From Pseudomonas reinekei (lineage in GTDB: Bacteria; Pseudomonadota; Gammaproteobacteria; Pseudomonadales; Pseudomonadaceae), in assembly GCF_001945365.1 (NCBI RefSeq), contig NZ_MSTQ01000002.1, positions 248,001-312,000 on the forward strand: a DNA stretch of 64,000 nucleotides, given 5' to 3'. The notes under the pieces are model-generated. The model worked only from the letters and a program-made list of their open reading frames with translations, did not search any database and was not told where the DNA came from. The position numbers and the translations under genes were made by a program. This document shows positions 1 to 10,051 of this stretch, piece by piece (position 1 is the stretch's first letter; every line of letters begins with the position of its first letter).

Positions 1-3000
1 TCGATATACGCAGTGCCATCCGCCAGTTTCACATCCGTCATGGACGGAATCAGCGAACCACGCAAAAGTGCCAGCGAACCGCTGAGCTTCACGCCCGCCG
101 TTGCGTTGTCGAAAAACGTAGCCGGCAGCGGCACGCCTTTAGGCCACAGCAGGCCTTGCATCGCGGTGGTCTTGTTCAGCTGCGTACCCGCGCCAAGAAG
201 ACTGCCCGCCGGCAAGGTGACGTCGGCCCCCAGCAATGTGCCGGCGGCGTACAACAGATTACCCGCCGCGTCATGCACCGCCCCCGCCAATACCGTACCG
301 GCGCTGAACGTGTACGTCTCGGCCAGCACGCCCTGAGTGGGTAACAGCGTGCCACTGGCCAGTGTCGCGGCCTGGATCGGCAAGTCGTAGTTCAACGTGG
401 CACCGATCGGGTATTGGGTACCGTCAGCAAGGGTCACACCCGCGCCCGGCACAATCAGGTCGCCGCCGAACGGCTGCACACCCGGCACCAGTTTCCAGCC
501 GGTGTCATCGACGGTTTCCGGTGATGGCGCAAAACCGTCGTTGATGCTGCCGTAAACATCCAGGTTGCCACCGGCTCGAATCACCAGGCTGCCGGCCTCG
601 CCGGAACCGTAGACCGACGTCTTCTGCGTGTGCGGGTTGAGACTGGCGTAGCGGTAGCCGGACAAGTCCAGATCGCCTTGCACCACCAGATCGCCGTCAG
701 TGGTCTTGCTGGCTATTTCCACGCCGGGACGCAGGTGGAAGGCATCGGCGTAGGCGGCGTTATTCAGGCCGGCCAGTTTGCGTTGCAGCAAATCCGTATT
801 GGCCAGGGCTGCGTTGATGAACGCGGTGCTGTCGACGTGAATGCCGTCCAGATAAGCCTGGTCGATGACCTGGTACGGACGACCGCTGGCGGCCGGGTCG
901 GTACCGTCGGCGGCATCAATGTAGCGGCGCGTGGCGTTGAGCCCAATGGAGCGCGCACCCTGAATGTTCAGCGCACCGCTGGCATCGATAGCGATATCGC
1001 CAGCACCCACACGCGGTGCGTTGAGTTCCAGTGTGCCCCGCGCGCGACCGTCATGCTGCCCCGGCAAATTACCGATGGCGACGTCGGTGCCGTGACGCAA
1101 GTCGATCCGCGCACCGGAGGCCAGCGTCAACAGGCCATCGCCGGCGTTCAGCTCGACCATGGCCCGGTTCGGTGCGTCGATGATCTTTCCGTAGCTATCG
1201 ACCCGCAACATCTGGCCATGGGCATCGAGCACCGCGCTGCCGGCCACGGTCAGGCCATTTTTGCCCGACAGGCGAATGCTGCCGACGCGCTCGCCACTGG
1301 CGTCGATCAGGCCCACGACGGTAAGGCTGCCGTTGTCCACCGAGACATTGACCTCGCCAGCCTTGAGCCCGTCGCCAATCACTAGATTGCCTTGCTTGAG
1401 CTGGAAGCTGCGGCTACCAAACACTTGCCCGGCATTGAGCCGCTGGTTGAGCGCGGCGAATTCGCCGTTGAGGTCACCGCTGCTGCCCAGCTGCTGCGCG
1501 CGAATATCCACACCGCCCGCCTTGTAGGGCACCCAGGTGCCGCCCGCATCGTAATAGCCGCTGCTGTTGCCGAGGATTTCTCCCTGCAGATCGACCACGC
1601 CCGCACCGGTGGCCAATGCCACGGCACTCAGGTTACCGGCCTGGTTGTTGACTGCCGACAGGTCGATGCGCGAACCGGCGGCCTGGCGGATATTGCCGTT
1701 GCTGCTGTACAGGGCCACGTCGCCGCCCCAGCTGTATTTCTTCACATCGTTGAACGGCAGCGTGCGTCCTGCCACGTCCAGTTCAGCGTTACGGGTCAGC
1801 GTCACATCGCCCTCGGACTTGACCACCAATTTGCCGCTGGCCAACACGATGCGGCCGTCCAGCAACACGTTGCGTGCTTCGAGATTCAGCTCCGCGCCCA
1901 AGGCATCGGCGACGGCAGTGCGATCGCCGGTTGGCGACGTCAGGGTCAGGCTGTTGCCCGCCTTGAGCAAGTTGACCGAGCCGGCTTCACCGGTGAGCAG
2001 CGGCGTGCGCAGGTTGAGGTTGCCGCCGCTGTAGGCATAACCCTTGACCGGGTCGTAAGCGCCCTGTTGTTCGTAAACGGCCAGGCTGCCCTTGTGATTG
2101 GCGGTGATGCGTTCGCTGGCATTGAGGTTGACGTTGGCAAAACCCAGCGCCAGGCGATTGTTCTGGTCCAGGCCATTGGGCTGCGGATTCGGGCCATAGC
2201 CGAACTCGATGCGTTGCGCCTCGATATTCAGCGTGCCATGGCCGGTGCCTGCGCCGCCGTTGACCACGGTGCCGGGGGCCTGGGTCGCGCCGTTCCAGAT
2301 CAGGTTGGCGGTGCGAATGGTCGCCACATCACTGGCATCGCCCAGGCCGTAAATGGCCGGTGTCACCAGTATCAGGTTTTCCAGGCGGCTCTTGCCCGTT
2401 TGTGGGTCCAGGGTGTCGAGAGTCACGCTGCCAATGAAGTTGAATGAATCGCGGGTGGTCAGGCTCAGGGTTTCCAGAGCCGGTGCACCGAATTGCGTGT
2501 CGCCGCGCAGCAGTCGATCGAGGACGTTCTGGTTCAGGGTCAGGCCGGCCGGCAAGCGACCGCTCGCCGCCGCAAGCGCTTCGGCGCTGCCGGCGTTCAC
2601 CGCGCCGACGGCCAACGCCAGGTGACGCGTACCGAAACGCACCGCTTCGCCCAACTCAAATTGATTATCGGTGGCTGCGGTGATGCTGCCGTTGGAATAG
2701 AGCAACGAAGGATTGATGCAACCCTGCGCCGGGCAGGTGCCGATCCGGATACTGCCGGCGCCCCCTCCGTTAGTGCCCGCGTCCGGCGCCAGCACATTGG
2801 TCCAACCGTTGGACACCATCAACAGGCTGGCTTGCCCTGGCTGATAGATGAAGCCCGCCGTGGAGTCATAGGGCACGTTCCCACGCCCCAGCGTATTGAT
2901 GCCCGCCCCCGCTTCAAGGGTAATGCCGCCAGTGAGGCCCGTCGTCCACAGGACGACTTCAGGCGCCGAGAGCATCGCCCCCTCGCGCAGGTCAATGCTC

Positions 3001-6000
3001 CTGGTATCACCTCTGAATTGAATGAAATTACCCGCAGTGTCGTATTGCACAAACGGCGTTGCACCGATGGCCAAACGCCCGGCATCAAGATTGTTAAGGG
3101 CGTCGGCATACAACGAAACACCGTCGAAACCCTGAGTGCTGACGGCACCAGTGCCAAGAATTTCAAAAGCCCATGATCCCCTTACCGCTGCGGTGCCGAG
3201 CACACCACCCTCGGCGGCAGCGAACAATGCCTTGCCGTTGAAATCAAGGGCTGTGTCACGATCACTTGATTTGAACAAAAACGTCAGTGATTTGCCGTCC
3301 AGGGTCGTCTGCCCGCGCGGCACCCCGCGACGTGCAGCGTCGCTGTTAACGAATTGGTTGTAGCTGGTTTCGTTGTATTGGGAATAGCGGCGCAGCACAT
3401 CCGCCGACGTCAGGATGACCTGGCTGGAAAGACTGTCACGCAGCCCGGTGTTGGCAATCGACATTTGCCCGGAACTTGCCCAGGAGCCATTGCGCATTTT
3501 CAGCGCGCCGTTGATTGCTCCCGGCGCTGCCTGACCGTTGACTTCGACCCGGAAGGCGCCGGGCAGCAAGGCAAAGGTCGATGGCAGCAAGGTATAAGTG
3601 CCCGCCGCCAGGCCTGGAACACCGGCACCGATGCTGATCTGCTGGCCAATGCGTGGATCACTGGCACCGGCCTCGCCAAGCATCGGTGCATAGGCGTTCT
3701 GATTGCCTGGCACGATGGCATACACCGGGTTACTGCTCAGGCCCGGCAGGCTGAACGTGCCATCAGCCGCGTTGCGAACCAGTGGGTTGAAACGCGCATC
3801 GGTAGAACCGCCACGCCCGGAGACAAACCCGGCACCGCGCAAATCCCCGCCCCCGGACAGGTCGATCAACGAGCCTGTTTGCGCATCGACGTACTGGGCA
3901 CTCAGGACCACCCCGGTATTTTCGTTGGCAATCCCTTGCAGCACCACGGACTGGCCGTTGTAGCGGTAGTCGGTGCCATCGGTTGTGCCGCCATACGGCA
4001 TGACCAGTCCGGCGCCGCTGACCGAGGTCACGCTGCCCGGCAACAAGTGAATGGCCCGGGTATCGCCAAAGGCATCGTTACCCAACGTGATCAAACCCAA
4101 GGGTGCGCGAATGACCCCGCCTTGCTCGATATTCCCCCCGTACAGTTTCAGCCTGCCGAACACCGAATAAGGCGGCACGGCCGGTGCCGCACCATTGCCA
4201 CTGATGCTCAGCGTACGGTCGGGATCGATCCTGCTCTCGCTCTGATACCCGGCGCGTATATCGGACCAGACCCGAGTGCCCGGATAGATCTGTGCCGCGC
4301 GCAAGTGCAAATCACCGGCCGTCCACACCCTGGAACCCGTCTGTAAATCCGGCTTTGCGAGCATACGTATGTCGCCACTGCTGTCGAGGGTGACCAGGTC
4401 AAAACTGCGGCGACTGACCGCCATGGTCGCCCCGTTGAGCAACTTGATCAGCCCGTCGCTACCGAACGAGAAGGCGTTGCCCAGATCAAGCAAATTCGCG
4501 GTGGCGCTGAACTGCGCGGCCGATACCCGGTTGGTGGGGGTGTTCAGCACTCGAGGGCGGGTTAACGCGCTGGGAGGGGTGTAATACTCACCCAACCCCG
4601 ACAGGCGCACGTAAGGCGCAGCCAGATTAATGCGCGCGGTATCTTTGGAGCTTTCGGCGAGGGACAGTGATCCGGCGTACAGGCTCAGGCTCTGGTTCAT
4701 GTGCAGATCGACATCACCGTCGAACGTCAGCAGGCCGTTGCTCAGCAGGCTCAGGCTATCGAAGCCGCCGGTCATCAATTGATCGGCGCTCAGTCGGGTG
4801 TAGCCATAACGCAACGGTGCAGCGGCCTCTCCAGGCCGCAAATCGGCGGGTAGCCGCACGTCGTCCGGCCCTTGGCCAATGATCAGTTCCCTGGCTACCC
4901 GAACAGCGTTGTTTCCCTGAGTATCGCGATACAACGGCGAATCGAGGGCGATTTCCAGACGTCCCCCGGCTGCACCGACCCCACCAGCAGCGGCACGCAG
5001 GGTGCCGTCGATGAACAACCCGTTGTAGGAACTCAAGGCAATGCGCCCGCCGTCCGTGGCGACCCGGGTCGGACCAGTGCCGGCAATATCCAGCACAGCC
5101 TCGGCACCGGACGCCTCCAGACGAGCGCCCGGCCGCACGATCACATAGGCATCCGCCGACGTCGCGGTGGCCTTTTTAGCGTCGATCTCGCCGCCAATGA
5201 TGATGCTGCCGCCCTTGCCCACCTGACCGTAGACCCGGCCGAGCGCATCGACCGCCGTAGTTGCGCGCCCCGCCACATCCAGCACTGCATGGTCACCGAT
5301 CCAGATCGAACGATTATGAGCTGTCGGATCCGCCTCCTGCTGCGAGCTCTCTACATCAATCGAACCGAACTGCTGCTGACGAATGTCGAGGGTGCCGCCC
5401 CAAGCGTTGAGTTCACCGTCAACGGTGAGCTGCCCGGCACTGCGCAAGTTGATGCGCTGGCCGGGATCGACGCTGATGCGCGCGCCTTGGCCGATGGTCA
5501 ACAAACTGTTCAGTGGGTCTATCTGATTGATCTGGCTGCCGCCCGCTTGCAGTGACAGACTAGCGCCGCCGCGTTGGGTCAGCACGCCTTTGGCCGGGTT
5601 CTCCTGGAACAGGCTTGGTGTCCACAGCTCCAATGCCATCAGCGGATCGGCGCCACCGGTTTGGTTCGCTGCCGAATCGGAAAAACGGTAGACCGGCATG
5701 GACACGTCGACCACCGCATCGTCTGCCACTTGCAGGGTCGTAAGGCCGATGATGTTGTAAGCCGAGAACCCCTTGTTGAACGTATCCGCTGCCAGTCGCA
5801 AGGTGTGATCGGCCAGAGGGCCGTCAGGCTCGCCGATCAACACTTTGTTGGCCTGAATCTTCAGCGTGCCACCGCCCGTGACGCCATAACCGCGCACGTC
5901 ACCGTCCATGACCAATTGCAATTGGCCTGGCAGGGTATCCGCACTGGATTCAAGGGAGACGTCGCCGCCCTTGCCGCCCCGGGTCTTGCCATTGCTCAAC

Positions 6001-8756
6001 ACCGCACCGCCGGACGAAACGTCGATGACGCTGCCACTGGCCACAGTGATATCGCCGGTGCTGCGGATCGACACCAGGCCACCATTCAGATAGGCCAGGT
6101 TGTTGGCATCGGTCGGATCGATACGCGCGTTCACCCACAGACCACGGGTGTCCAGGTGCACACCTTCGGCCACGGTCGTATGCGTGGGTTTGCTCGTTTG
6201 CGCCAATTGGTTACCCAGCTGCAGGCTGCCAGCGCGGGCGGTCAGGTCTGCATTGACCCGCACATCCTGCCCGTACAGGGTGATGTCACCGCCGGTGTCC
6301 ACGGTCACGGCTTCATTGACTTCAACCTTGTCCTTGGCCGCGACTTTCAACGCGCCCAGACGGAAACCATTGACCATGTCGGTATCAAGGAACAGCTTGC
6401 CTTTGCGGTCGTCGGACACCGCGCCGGTCAACCCCAGGTCGCTGCCATCGGCGGGACGCTCACCACCGATCTGCACCTGATCGAGCATGGCGAGATGCTG
6501 ATACACCAGGCCATTGGTGGTGGCCGACCAACTTGGATCATAAGTACCGACGATCAACTGCGCCCGCCGCGCCCTGGCAGTCTGCGCCTGGTCATAACCG
6601 TCGAGCCCGGCACGAGGCGCCTGGATCTGACGTTCACCCTGGAACACTTCGCCCACCAACTGGCCATCGAGCACCGCGTTGTTGGTGGCGATCACCAATT
6701 GCCCGGCATCACGACCTACCGAGTAACCAGACTCGAAACGTTGTCTCGGCGCGATCAGTGGGTTGAAGAAGTAACGGGTTTGGCCCCAGCGTTCGCTGTG
6801 GTCTTCATAGCCTTTGTAGAGGCCCGTGTAGAGGATGTCGCCCGGTGCCCGCGACACTTCGTACAAACGACCATCGGCGCCACGCAACCAGCTCTGGCGA
6901 ATGAAACCGCTCTGCACATCGAGGGTGCCGCCGGACAGATTGATCACCGATCCTTTCTCGGTCACCACATCATTGCCGGTGAAACTGACCGTGCCACCCT
7001 GGGCCATCCACTCACCGATGCTGTGCCCCTGCGTGCCGAGGTAACCACCGACTTCCAGCAGACCACCGGCGGTGTACCAGCGATCAGTGGCATAGCCGTT
7101 GGTGCCGGCGGGCACGAAAATCAGCTCGCGCACATCGACCCACACGTCATTGCTGTTGAGTGCGCCACTTTCGCGGTTGATCGAGGAATCGCGCTGCTCG
7201 TTGCCCTGCACGTTGATCTTGATGTTGTTGGCTTCCATCGCCACTTTGACGCCCAACGCCCCGGACACATCGATCAGCGCACCGTTGCGCACAAGGCTGC
7301 GTTGGCCCGCCGCCACCGCGACCTGACCGCCCGTGGCAAGGGTGATCGAACCGTCCTGAAACTCCACGGTACCGCCGCTGCCGATGTCGATGCGCGACTG
7401 ATCGCTGCGGATACGGTTGTTGAGCGTCACCCCGGTCAATGCGGCATCGTGCTGACTGTCGAGAGCGGTCAGATCACTGCTGTCGAGCATGATCGCGTTG
7501 ACGCTGCCCTGGCCCAGAGTCACGCTGCCGCTGGTGTCGGTCGCCGGGTTGAGCAGATGAATGGTGCCACGGGTATTGACCGAGGTACTCGCCAGCAACA
7601 CGCCGTTTTGCACGACTTCATGACCGGTCATGGTGATGTCGCCGGTCGAGGCCTGGATCAGCCCGGTGTTGCTGACCTTGCCCGAACCACCGGCCTTGAA
7701 GCCAGGAATGACCTCACTGCCAAACGTGGTGGAAAAACCATTGCCTTCAGTGCCCGAGCCTTTGCGAATGTAGAAGCGGTCACCGGCGCCGAGCACGGTC
7801 TGGCCCTTGGCGGTGCTGATGGTGCCGGCGTTTTCCACCTCATTGCCGAGCAGCAGCACGTAGCCACCGGAATCGGTGGACAGCGTCGGCTTGTGAGTCT
7901 CAATCCGCGCGCCACGCTCCACCAGCACTTTGCCAGCGGCATCGGTAAAGGTCGGCTGGCTGCCGGTGCTGTCGAAATACAGGCCACGGTCGCGGAACTG
8001 GGCGTCGCTGATATTCGTCGCAGCCGCCACCAGGTTGCGCACGTTGACCTGGCTGGTGCCACTGAACACGATGCCATTGCGGTTGACCAGCATCACCGTG
8101 CCGTCGCCCTTGATCTGGCCCTGGATCTGGCTCGCCCGCGCGCTCGGGTCGTTGACCCGGTTGAGCGCCGCCCAGTTCGACTGCTGGGCGAATTCCACCG
8201 TGGTATCGCGGCCGACGTTGAAGGTTTCCCAGTTGAGAATGGCCTTGTCGGCGGTCTGCTCGATCCTCACCGTGGTCTTGCCATCGGCCTGTGTCTGTTG
8301 CGGCCCCTTGGCATTCTGCCAACCCTGGGTCAGGCCGGTATCGACCTTCAAGCCGCCCTCGCCCAGGCCGTCCGGCACGAACTTCACCGTGGCGAACGCC
8401 GCTGCCCGTCCGGCGGCCTGCGCGGCCTGTTGCGCAGCAATGGCGGCCACGGTGTTGTTGAGCGTCTGCACCGAACGCTCCAGCTGTTGCCGGGCACGTT
8501 GCTGTTGCGCCAGCGGCGGTGTCATGCCCGGCAAGCCACCTGCCGGACGCGCTGCCGCGGCCTGTTGCGCCGCGCCCTTGGCGGCAAACCAGCTGGAACT
8601 GAACGCGGTCGCCGCCTCGGCACTGCCGGCCACCAGGCACAGCGCAATCGCCTGCGCCAGCGGCTTGAGCAACCACAGCGCCGGGTCCACCGAACGCGCA
8701 GCGTCACGGCGGACAGGCAAGGAATGGGTATTGCGACGGGCTTGGCGAACGAGCAT
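1..8756 (-). CDS. Giant filamentous-haemagglutinin-like TPS exoprotein (PdtA-like), 3' end beyond window
   Basis: One frame stays open from the ATG at 8756 to the left edge, giving 2,918 codons with no stop. I spot-checked the frame near 8.7, 5.0, 2.7, 0.95 and 0 kb. The N-terminus is a long signal peptide, with a basic stretch, a hydrophobic core around residues 26-44 and a likely cut after SAEA near residue 48. A Gln/Ala-rich segment follows, then the TPS secretion domain, with ILNWETFNVG near residue 175 and NRNGIVFSG at 225, a variant of the usual NPNGI. The rest is Gly/Asn/Val-rich and repeats phrases such as IDLSGG and IDVSG, as expected of a right-handed beta-helix. It is probably exported by Sec and then by a TpsB pore, which is not visible here. 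AAAGGA lies about 13 nt before the start. The upstream sigma/anti-sigma pair suggests a PdtA-type exoprotein. The C-terminus and true length cannot be seen. Confidence 0.9.
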   Translation of the reverse strand, partial: MLVRQARRNTHSLPVRRDAARSVDPALWLLKPLAQAIALCLVAGSAEAATAFSSSWFAAKGAAQQAAAARPAGGLPGMTPPLAQQQRARQQLERSVQTLNNTVAAIAAQQAAQAAGRAAAFATVKFVPDGLGEGGLKVDTGLTQGWQNAKGPQQTQADGKTTVRIEQTADKAILNWETFNVGRDTTVEFAQQSNWAALNRVNDPSARASQIQGQIKGDGTVMLVNRNGIVFSGTSQVNVRNLVAAATNISDAQFRDRGLYFDSTGSQPTFTDAAGKVLVERGARIETHKPTLSTDSGGYVLLLGNEVENAGTISTAKGQTVLGAGDRFYIRKGSGTEGNGFSTTFGSEVIPGFKAGGSGKVSNTGLIQASTGDITMTGHEVVQNGVLLASTSVNTRGTIHLLNPATDTSGSVTLGQGSVNAIMLDSSDLTALDSQHDAALTGVTLNNRIRSDQSRIDIGSGGTVEFQDGSITLATGGQVAVAAGQRSLVRNGALIDVSGALGVKVAMEANNIKINVQGNEQRDSSINRESGALNSNDVWVDVRELIFVPAGTNGYATDRWYTAGGLLEVGGYLGTQGHSIGEWMAQGGTVSFTGNDVVTEKGSVINLSGGTLDVQSGFIRQSWLRGADGRLYEVSRAPGDILYTGLYKGYEDHSERWGQTRYFFNPLIAPRQRFESGYSVGRDAGQLVIATNNAVLDGQLVGEVFQGERQIQAPRAGLDGYDQAQTARARRAQLIVGTYDPSWSATTNGLVYQHLAMLDQVQIGGERPADGSDLGLTGAVSDDRKGKLFLDTDMVNGFRLGALKVAAKDKVEVNEAVTVDTGGDITLYGQDVRVNADLTARAGSLQLGNQLAQTSKPTHTTVAEGVHLDTRGLWVNARIDPTDANNLAYLNGGLVSIRSTGDITVASGSVIDVSSGGAVLSNGKTRGGKGGDVSLESSADTLPGQLQLVMDGDVRGYGVTGGGTLKIQANKVLIGEPDGPLADHTLRLAADTFNKGFSAYNIIGLTTLQVADDAVVDVSMPVYRFSDSAANQTGGADPLMALELWTPSLFQENPAKGVLTQRGGASLSLQAGGSQINQIDPLNSLLTIGQGARISVDPGQRINLRSAGQLTVDGELNAWGGTLDIRQQQFGSIDVESSQQEADPTAHNRSIWIGDHAVLDVAGRATTAVDALGRVYGQVGKGGSIIIGGEIDAKKATATSADAYVIVRPGARLEASGAEAVLDIAGTGPTRVATDGGRIALSSYNGLFIDGTLRAAAGGVGAAGGRLEIALDSPLYRDTQGNNAVRVARELIIGQGPDDVRLPADLRPGEAAAPLRYGYTRLSADQLMTGGFDSLSLLSNGLLTFDGDVDLHMNQSLSLYAGSLSLAESSKDTARINLAAPYVRLSGLGEYYTPPSALTRPRVLNTPTNRVSAAQFSATANLLDLGNAFSFGSDGLIKLLNGATMAVSRRSFDLVTLDSSGDIRMLAKPDLQTGSRVWTAGDLHLRAAQIYPGTRVWSDIRAGYQSESRIDPDRTLSISGNGAAPAVPPYSVFGRLKLYGGNIEQGGVIRAPLGLITLGNDAFGDTRAIHLLPGSVTSVSGAGLVMPYGGTTDGTDYRYNGQSVVLQGIANENTGVVLSAQYVDAQTGSLIDLSGGGDLRGAGFVSGRGGSTDARFNPLVRNAADGTFSLPGLSSNPVYAIVPGNQNAYAPMLGEAGASDPRIGQQISIGAGVPGLAAGTYTLLPSTFALLPGAFRVEVNGQAAPGAINGALKMRNGSWASSGQMSIANTGLRDSLSSQVILTSADVLRRYSQYNETSYNQFVNSDAARRGVPRGQTTLDGKSLTFLFKSSDRDTALDFNGKALFAAAEGGVLGTAAVRGSWAFEILGTGAVSTQGFDGVSLYADALNNLDAGRLAIGATPFVQYDTAGNFIQFRGDTRSIDLREGAMLSAPEVVLWTTGLTGGITLEAGAGINTLGRGNVPYDSTAGFIYQPGQASLLMVSNGWTNVLAPDAGTNGGGAGSIRIGTCPAQGCINPSLLYSNGSITAATDNQFELGEAVRFGTRHLALAVGAVNAGSAEALAAASGRLPAGLTLNQNVLDRLLRGDTQFGAPALETLSLTTRDSFNFIGSVTLDTLDPQTGKSRLENLILVTPAIYGLGDASDVATIRTANLIWNGATQAPGTVVNGGAGTGHGTLNIEAQRIEFGYGPNPQPNGLDQNNRLALGFANVNLNASERITANHKGSLAVYEQQGAYDPVKGYAYSGGNLNLRTPLLTGEAGSVNLLKAGNSLTLTSPTGDRTAVADALGAELNLEARNVLLDGRIVLASGKLVVKSEGDVTLTRNAELDVAGRTLPFNDVKKYSWGGDVALYSSNGNIRQAAGSRIDLSAVNNQAGNLSAVALATGAGVVDLQGEILGNSSGYYDAGGTWVPYKAGGVDIRAQQLGSSGDLNGEFAALNQRLNAGQVFGSRSFQLKQGNLVIGDGLKAGEVNVSVDNGSLTVVGLIDASGERVGSIRLSGKNGLTVAGSAVLDAHGQMLRVDSYGKIIDAPNRAMVELNAGDGLLTLASGARIDLRHGTDVAIGNLPGQHDGRARGTLELNAPRVGAGDIAIDASGALNIQGARSIGLNATRRYIDAADGTDPAASGRPYQVIDQAYLDGIHVDSTAFINAALANTDLLQRKLAGLNNAAYADAFHLRPGVEIASKTTDGDLVVQGDLDLSGYRYASLNPHTQKTSVYGSGEAGSLVIRAGGNLDVYGSINDGFAPSPETVDDTGWKLVPGVQPFGGDLIVPGAGVTLADGTQYPIGATLNYDLPIQAATLASGTLLPTQGVLAETYTFSAGTVLAGAVHDAAGNLLYAAGTLLGADVTLPAGSLLGAGTQLNKTTAMQGLLWPKGVPLPATFFDNATAGVKLSGSLALLRGSLIPSMTDVKLADGTAYI

Positions 8757-8887
8757 CACTACTAGGTCCTTTTCAATTGGCGCAAGAGGCCGCAGGCCGA
8801 GTAGAACCTGCTGTTACGACATAGGCGGTTATCGAAGGGCCAGACCGAACGGATGTCACACAAACTTCATGATTGGGGAGTACCCCC

Positions 8888-8919
8888 AAAAAAATGGCAG
8901 CCTCAAAGGGCTGCCATTT
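8888..8919 (-). terminator. Rho-independent terminator after the anti-sigma gene
   Basis: A perfect 11-bp inverted repeat (8892-8902 with 8909-8919, 6-nt loop) is followed on the minus strand by a run of seven T (8888-8894 on the plus strand are A). It lies 80 bp past the anti-sigma stop and 132 bp before the exoprotein start. It therefore separates the signalling operon from the exoprotein gene, which must have its own promoter between about 8757 and 8887. Confidence 0.85.
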
Positions 8920-8998
8920 CGATGTCACCGCGTCACCGTTCATCGCTAGCCTGCTCGCGGTAGCGTCAGAACATTCAAGCCTCAACCAACGCCAGGCA

Positions 8999-10051
8999 TT
9001 AGCTAAGCACCACCACCCCACCCGGCAACTCCGTGCACTTGACCCCATACGCATCACGAATCAACAACGCCACGCCCGCCAGCTGATCCAGGCTGAACCG
9101 CGCCTGCACCTTGCGTTTGCCCAGCTCGCTGTTGAGCAACAGCAACATGCCGGGACGGTAGCGGTTGATTTCATCGATTACCGACGCCAGCGTGGCGTCG
9201 TTGAACACCAGTATTTGCTGGCGCCAGGCAATCACCGCCGTGGTGTCGACCGATTGCGGCGTGCCGATCTGCCGGGTGTCGTAGGTCACCTGCTGACCCG
9301 TTTCCAAACGAACGCTGCGCCCCAGAGTTTCCAGTTGCAGCGCACCATCCAGGCACGTGACGCACACGCTCTGATTGATATTGCGCACGTTGAATCGCGC
9401 ACGACTGGCGCTCAGCCAACCGCCCCCGGCCTGCACCTTGAGGGGTGTATCAGCCTGCGTCAGGACCTCAACTTCACCGCTGAGCAATTCGAGGCCCTGG
9501 CTGCCATCGGCGCCCTGCCGATGGTTGAGGCGCGTCTGGGTATTGAGCTCCAGGCTCACGTCGCCCGCCAGATCCAACCGGCGCTGCTCGCCGACTTCAG
9601 TGATGTAGTCCGCGCCCAATCCGGAGAATCCACCCGGCACTGTCCCACGAATAAGGAAAAACGCTGCCGAAGCCGCGATGGCGCCACCGAGAAACGCCCG
9701 CCGCCCGAAATGACGTGGCGCCTGCATTTGCTCGGCAGCCGGACGCAACTGGTGCCACAGCACCTTGGCCTGCTCGAATGCCTGGGCATGCTCAGGGCTT
9801 TGCGCGCACCATTCACGCAAGGCGTTGGCATCGGCAACAGTCGCCCGGCCGGAGGTCAACAGGACCAACCAACTCTGGGCTTCGCGGGTGAGCCGATCCT
9901 GAGGCTGGGCCTGGGCCTCAGGTGGCGAAATTCGAAAGATGTTCAAAGCGCGGGGATACTCACGGATTATTCGGGACTCTACTTTCAAGACGGTTTTCCC
10001 GCGCAGGGACCGAACCTCTGAATCACTTTTCTTTCCAGCCGTGCGGCGCAA
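8999..10051 (-). CDS. FecR/VreR-type anti-sigma factor
   Basis: This is an inner-membrane sigma-factor regulator of the FecR family, 350 aa from the ATG at 10051. The cytoplasmic N-terminal domain has the usual LTREAQSWLVLL and HAQAFEQAKVLWHQLRP elements (about residues 54-110). A short hydrophobic segment, AIAASAAFFLI, serves as the membrane anchor. The periplasmic part has the FecR signature TEVGEQRRLDLAGDVSLELN and ends in a FecR_C-like domain finishing GGVVVLS. The family binds its ECF sigma factor in the cytoplasm and receives the signal from an STN domain in the periplasm. The ATG start overlaps the sigma gene by 67 bp and has a poor ribosome site. A TTG at 9946 would remove the overlap and is equally plausible. 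It is the third gene of the operon. Confidence 0.88.
   Translation of the reverse strand: MRRTAGKKSDSEVRSLRGKTVLKVESRIIREYPRALNIFRISPPEAQAQPQDRLTREAQSWLVLLTSGRATVADANALREWCAQSPEHAQAFEQAKVLWHQLRPAAEQMQAPRHFGRRAFLGGAIAASAAFFLIRGTVPGGFSGLGADYITEVGEQRRLDLAGDVSLELNTQTRLNHRQGADGSQGLELLSGEVEVLTQADTPLKVQAGGGWLSASRARFNVRNINQSVCVTCLDGALQLETLGRSVRLETGQQVTYDTRQIGTPQSVDTTAVIAWRQQILVFNDATLASVIDEINRYRPGMLLLLNSELGKRKVQARFSLDQLAGVALLIRDAYGVKCTELPGGVVVLS

Noticed and set aside
5574..8765. A 1,063-codon open frame on the plus strand (and several shorter ones between 630 and 5555)
   Set aside because: It lies exactly antisense to the exoprotein gene, has no ribosome site, no recognisable domain and a composition (His/Gln/Arg/Gly-rich) typical of the complement of GC-rich coding DNA.
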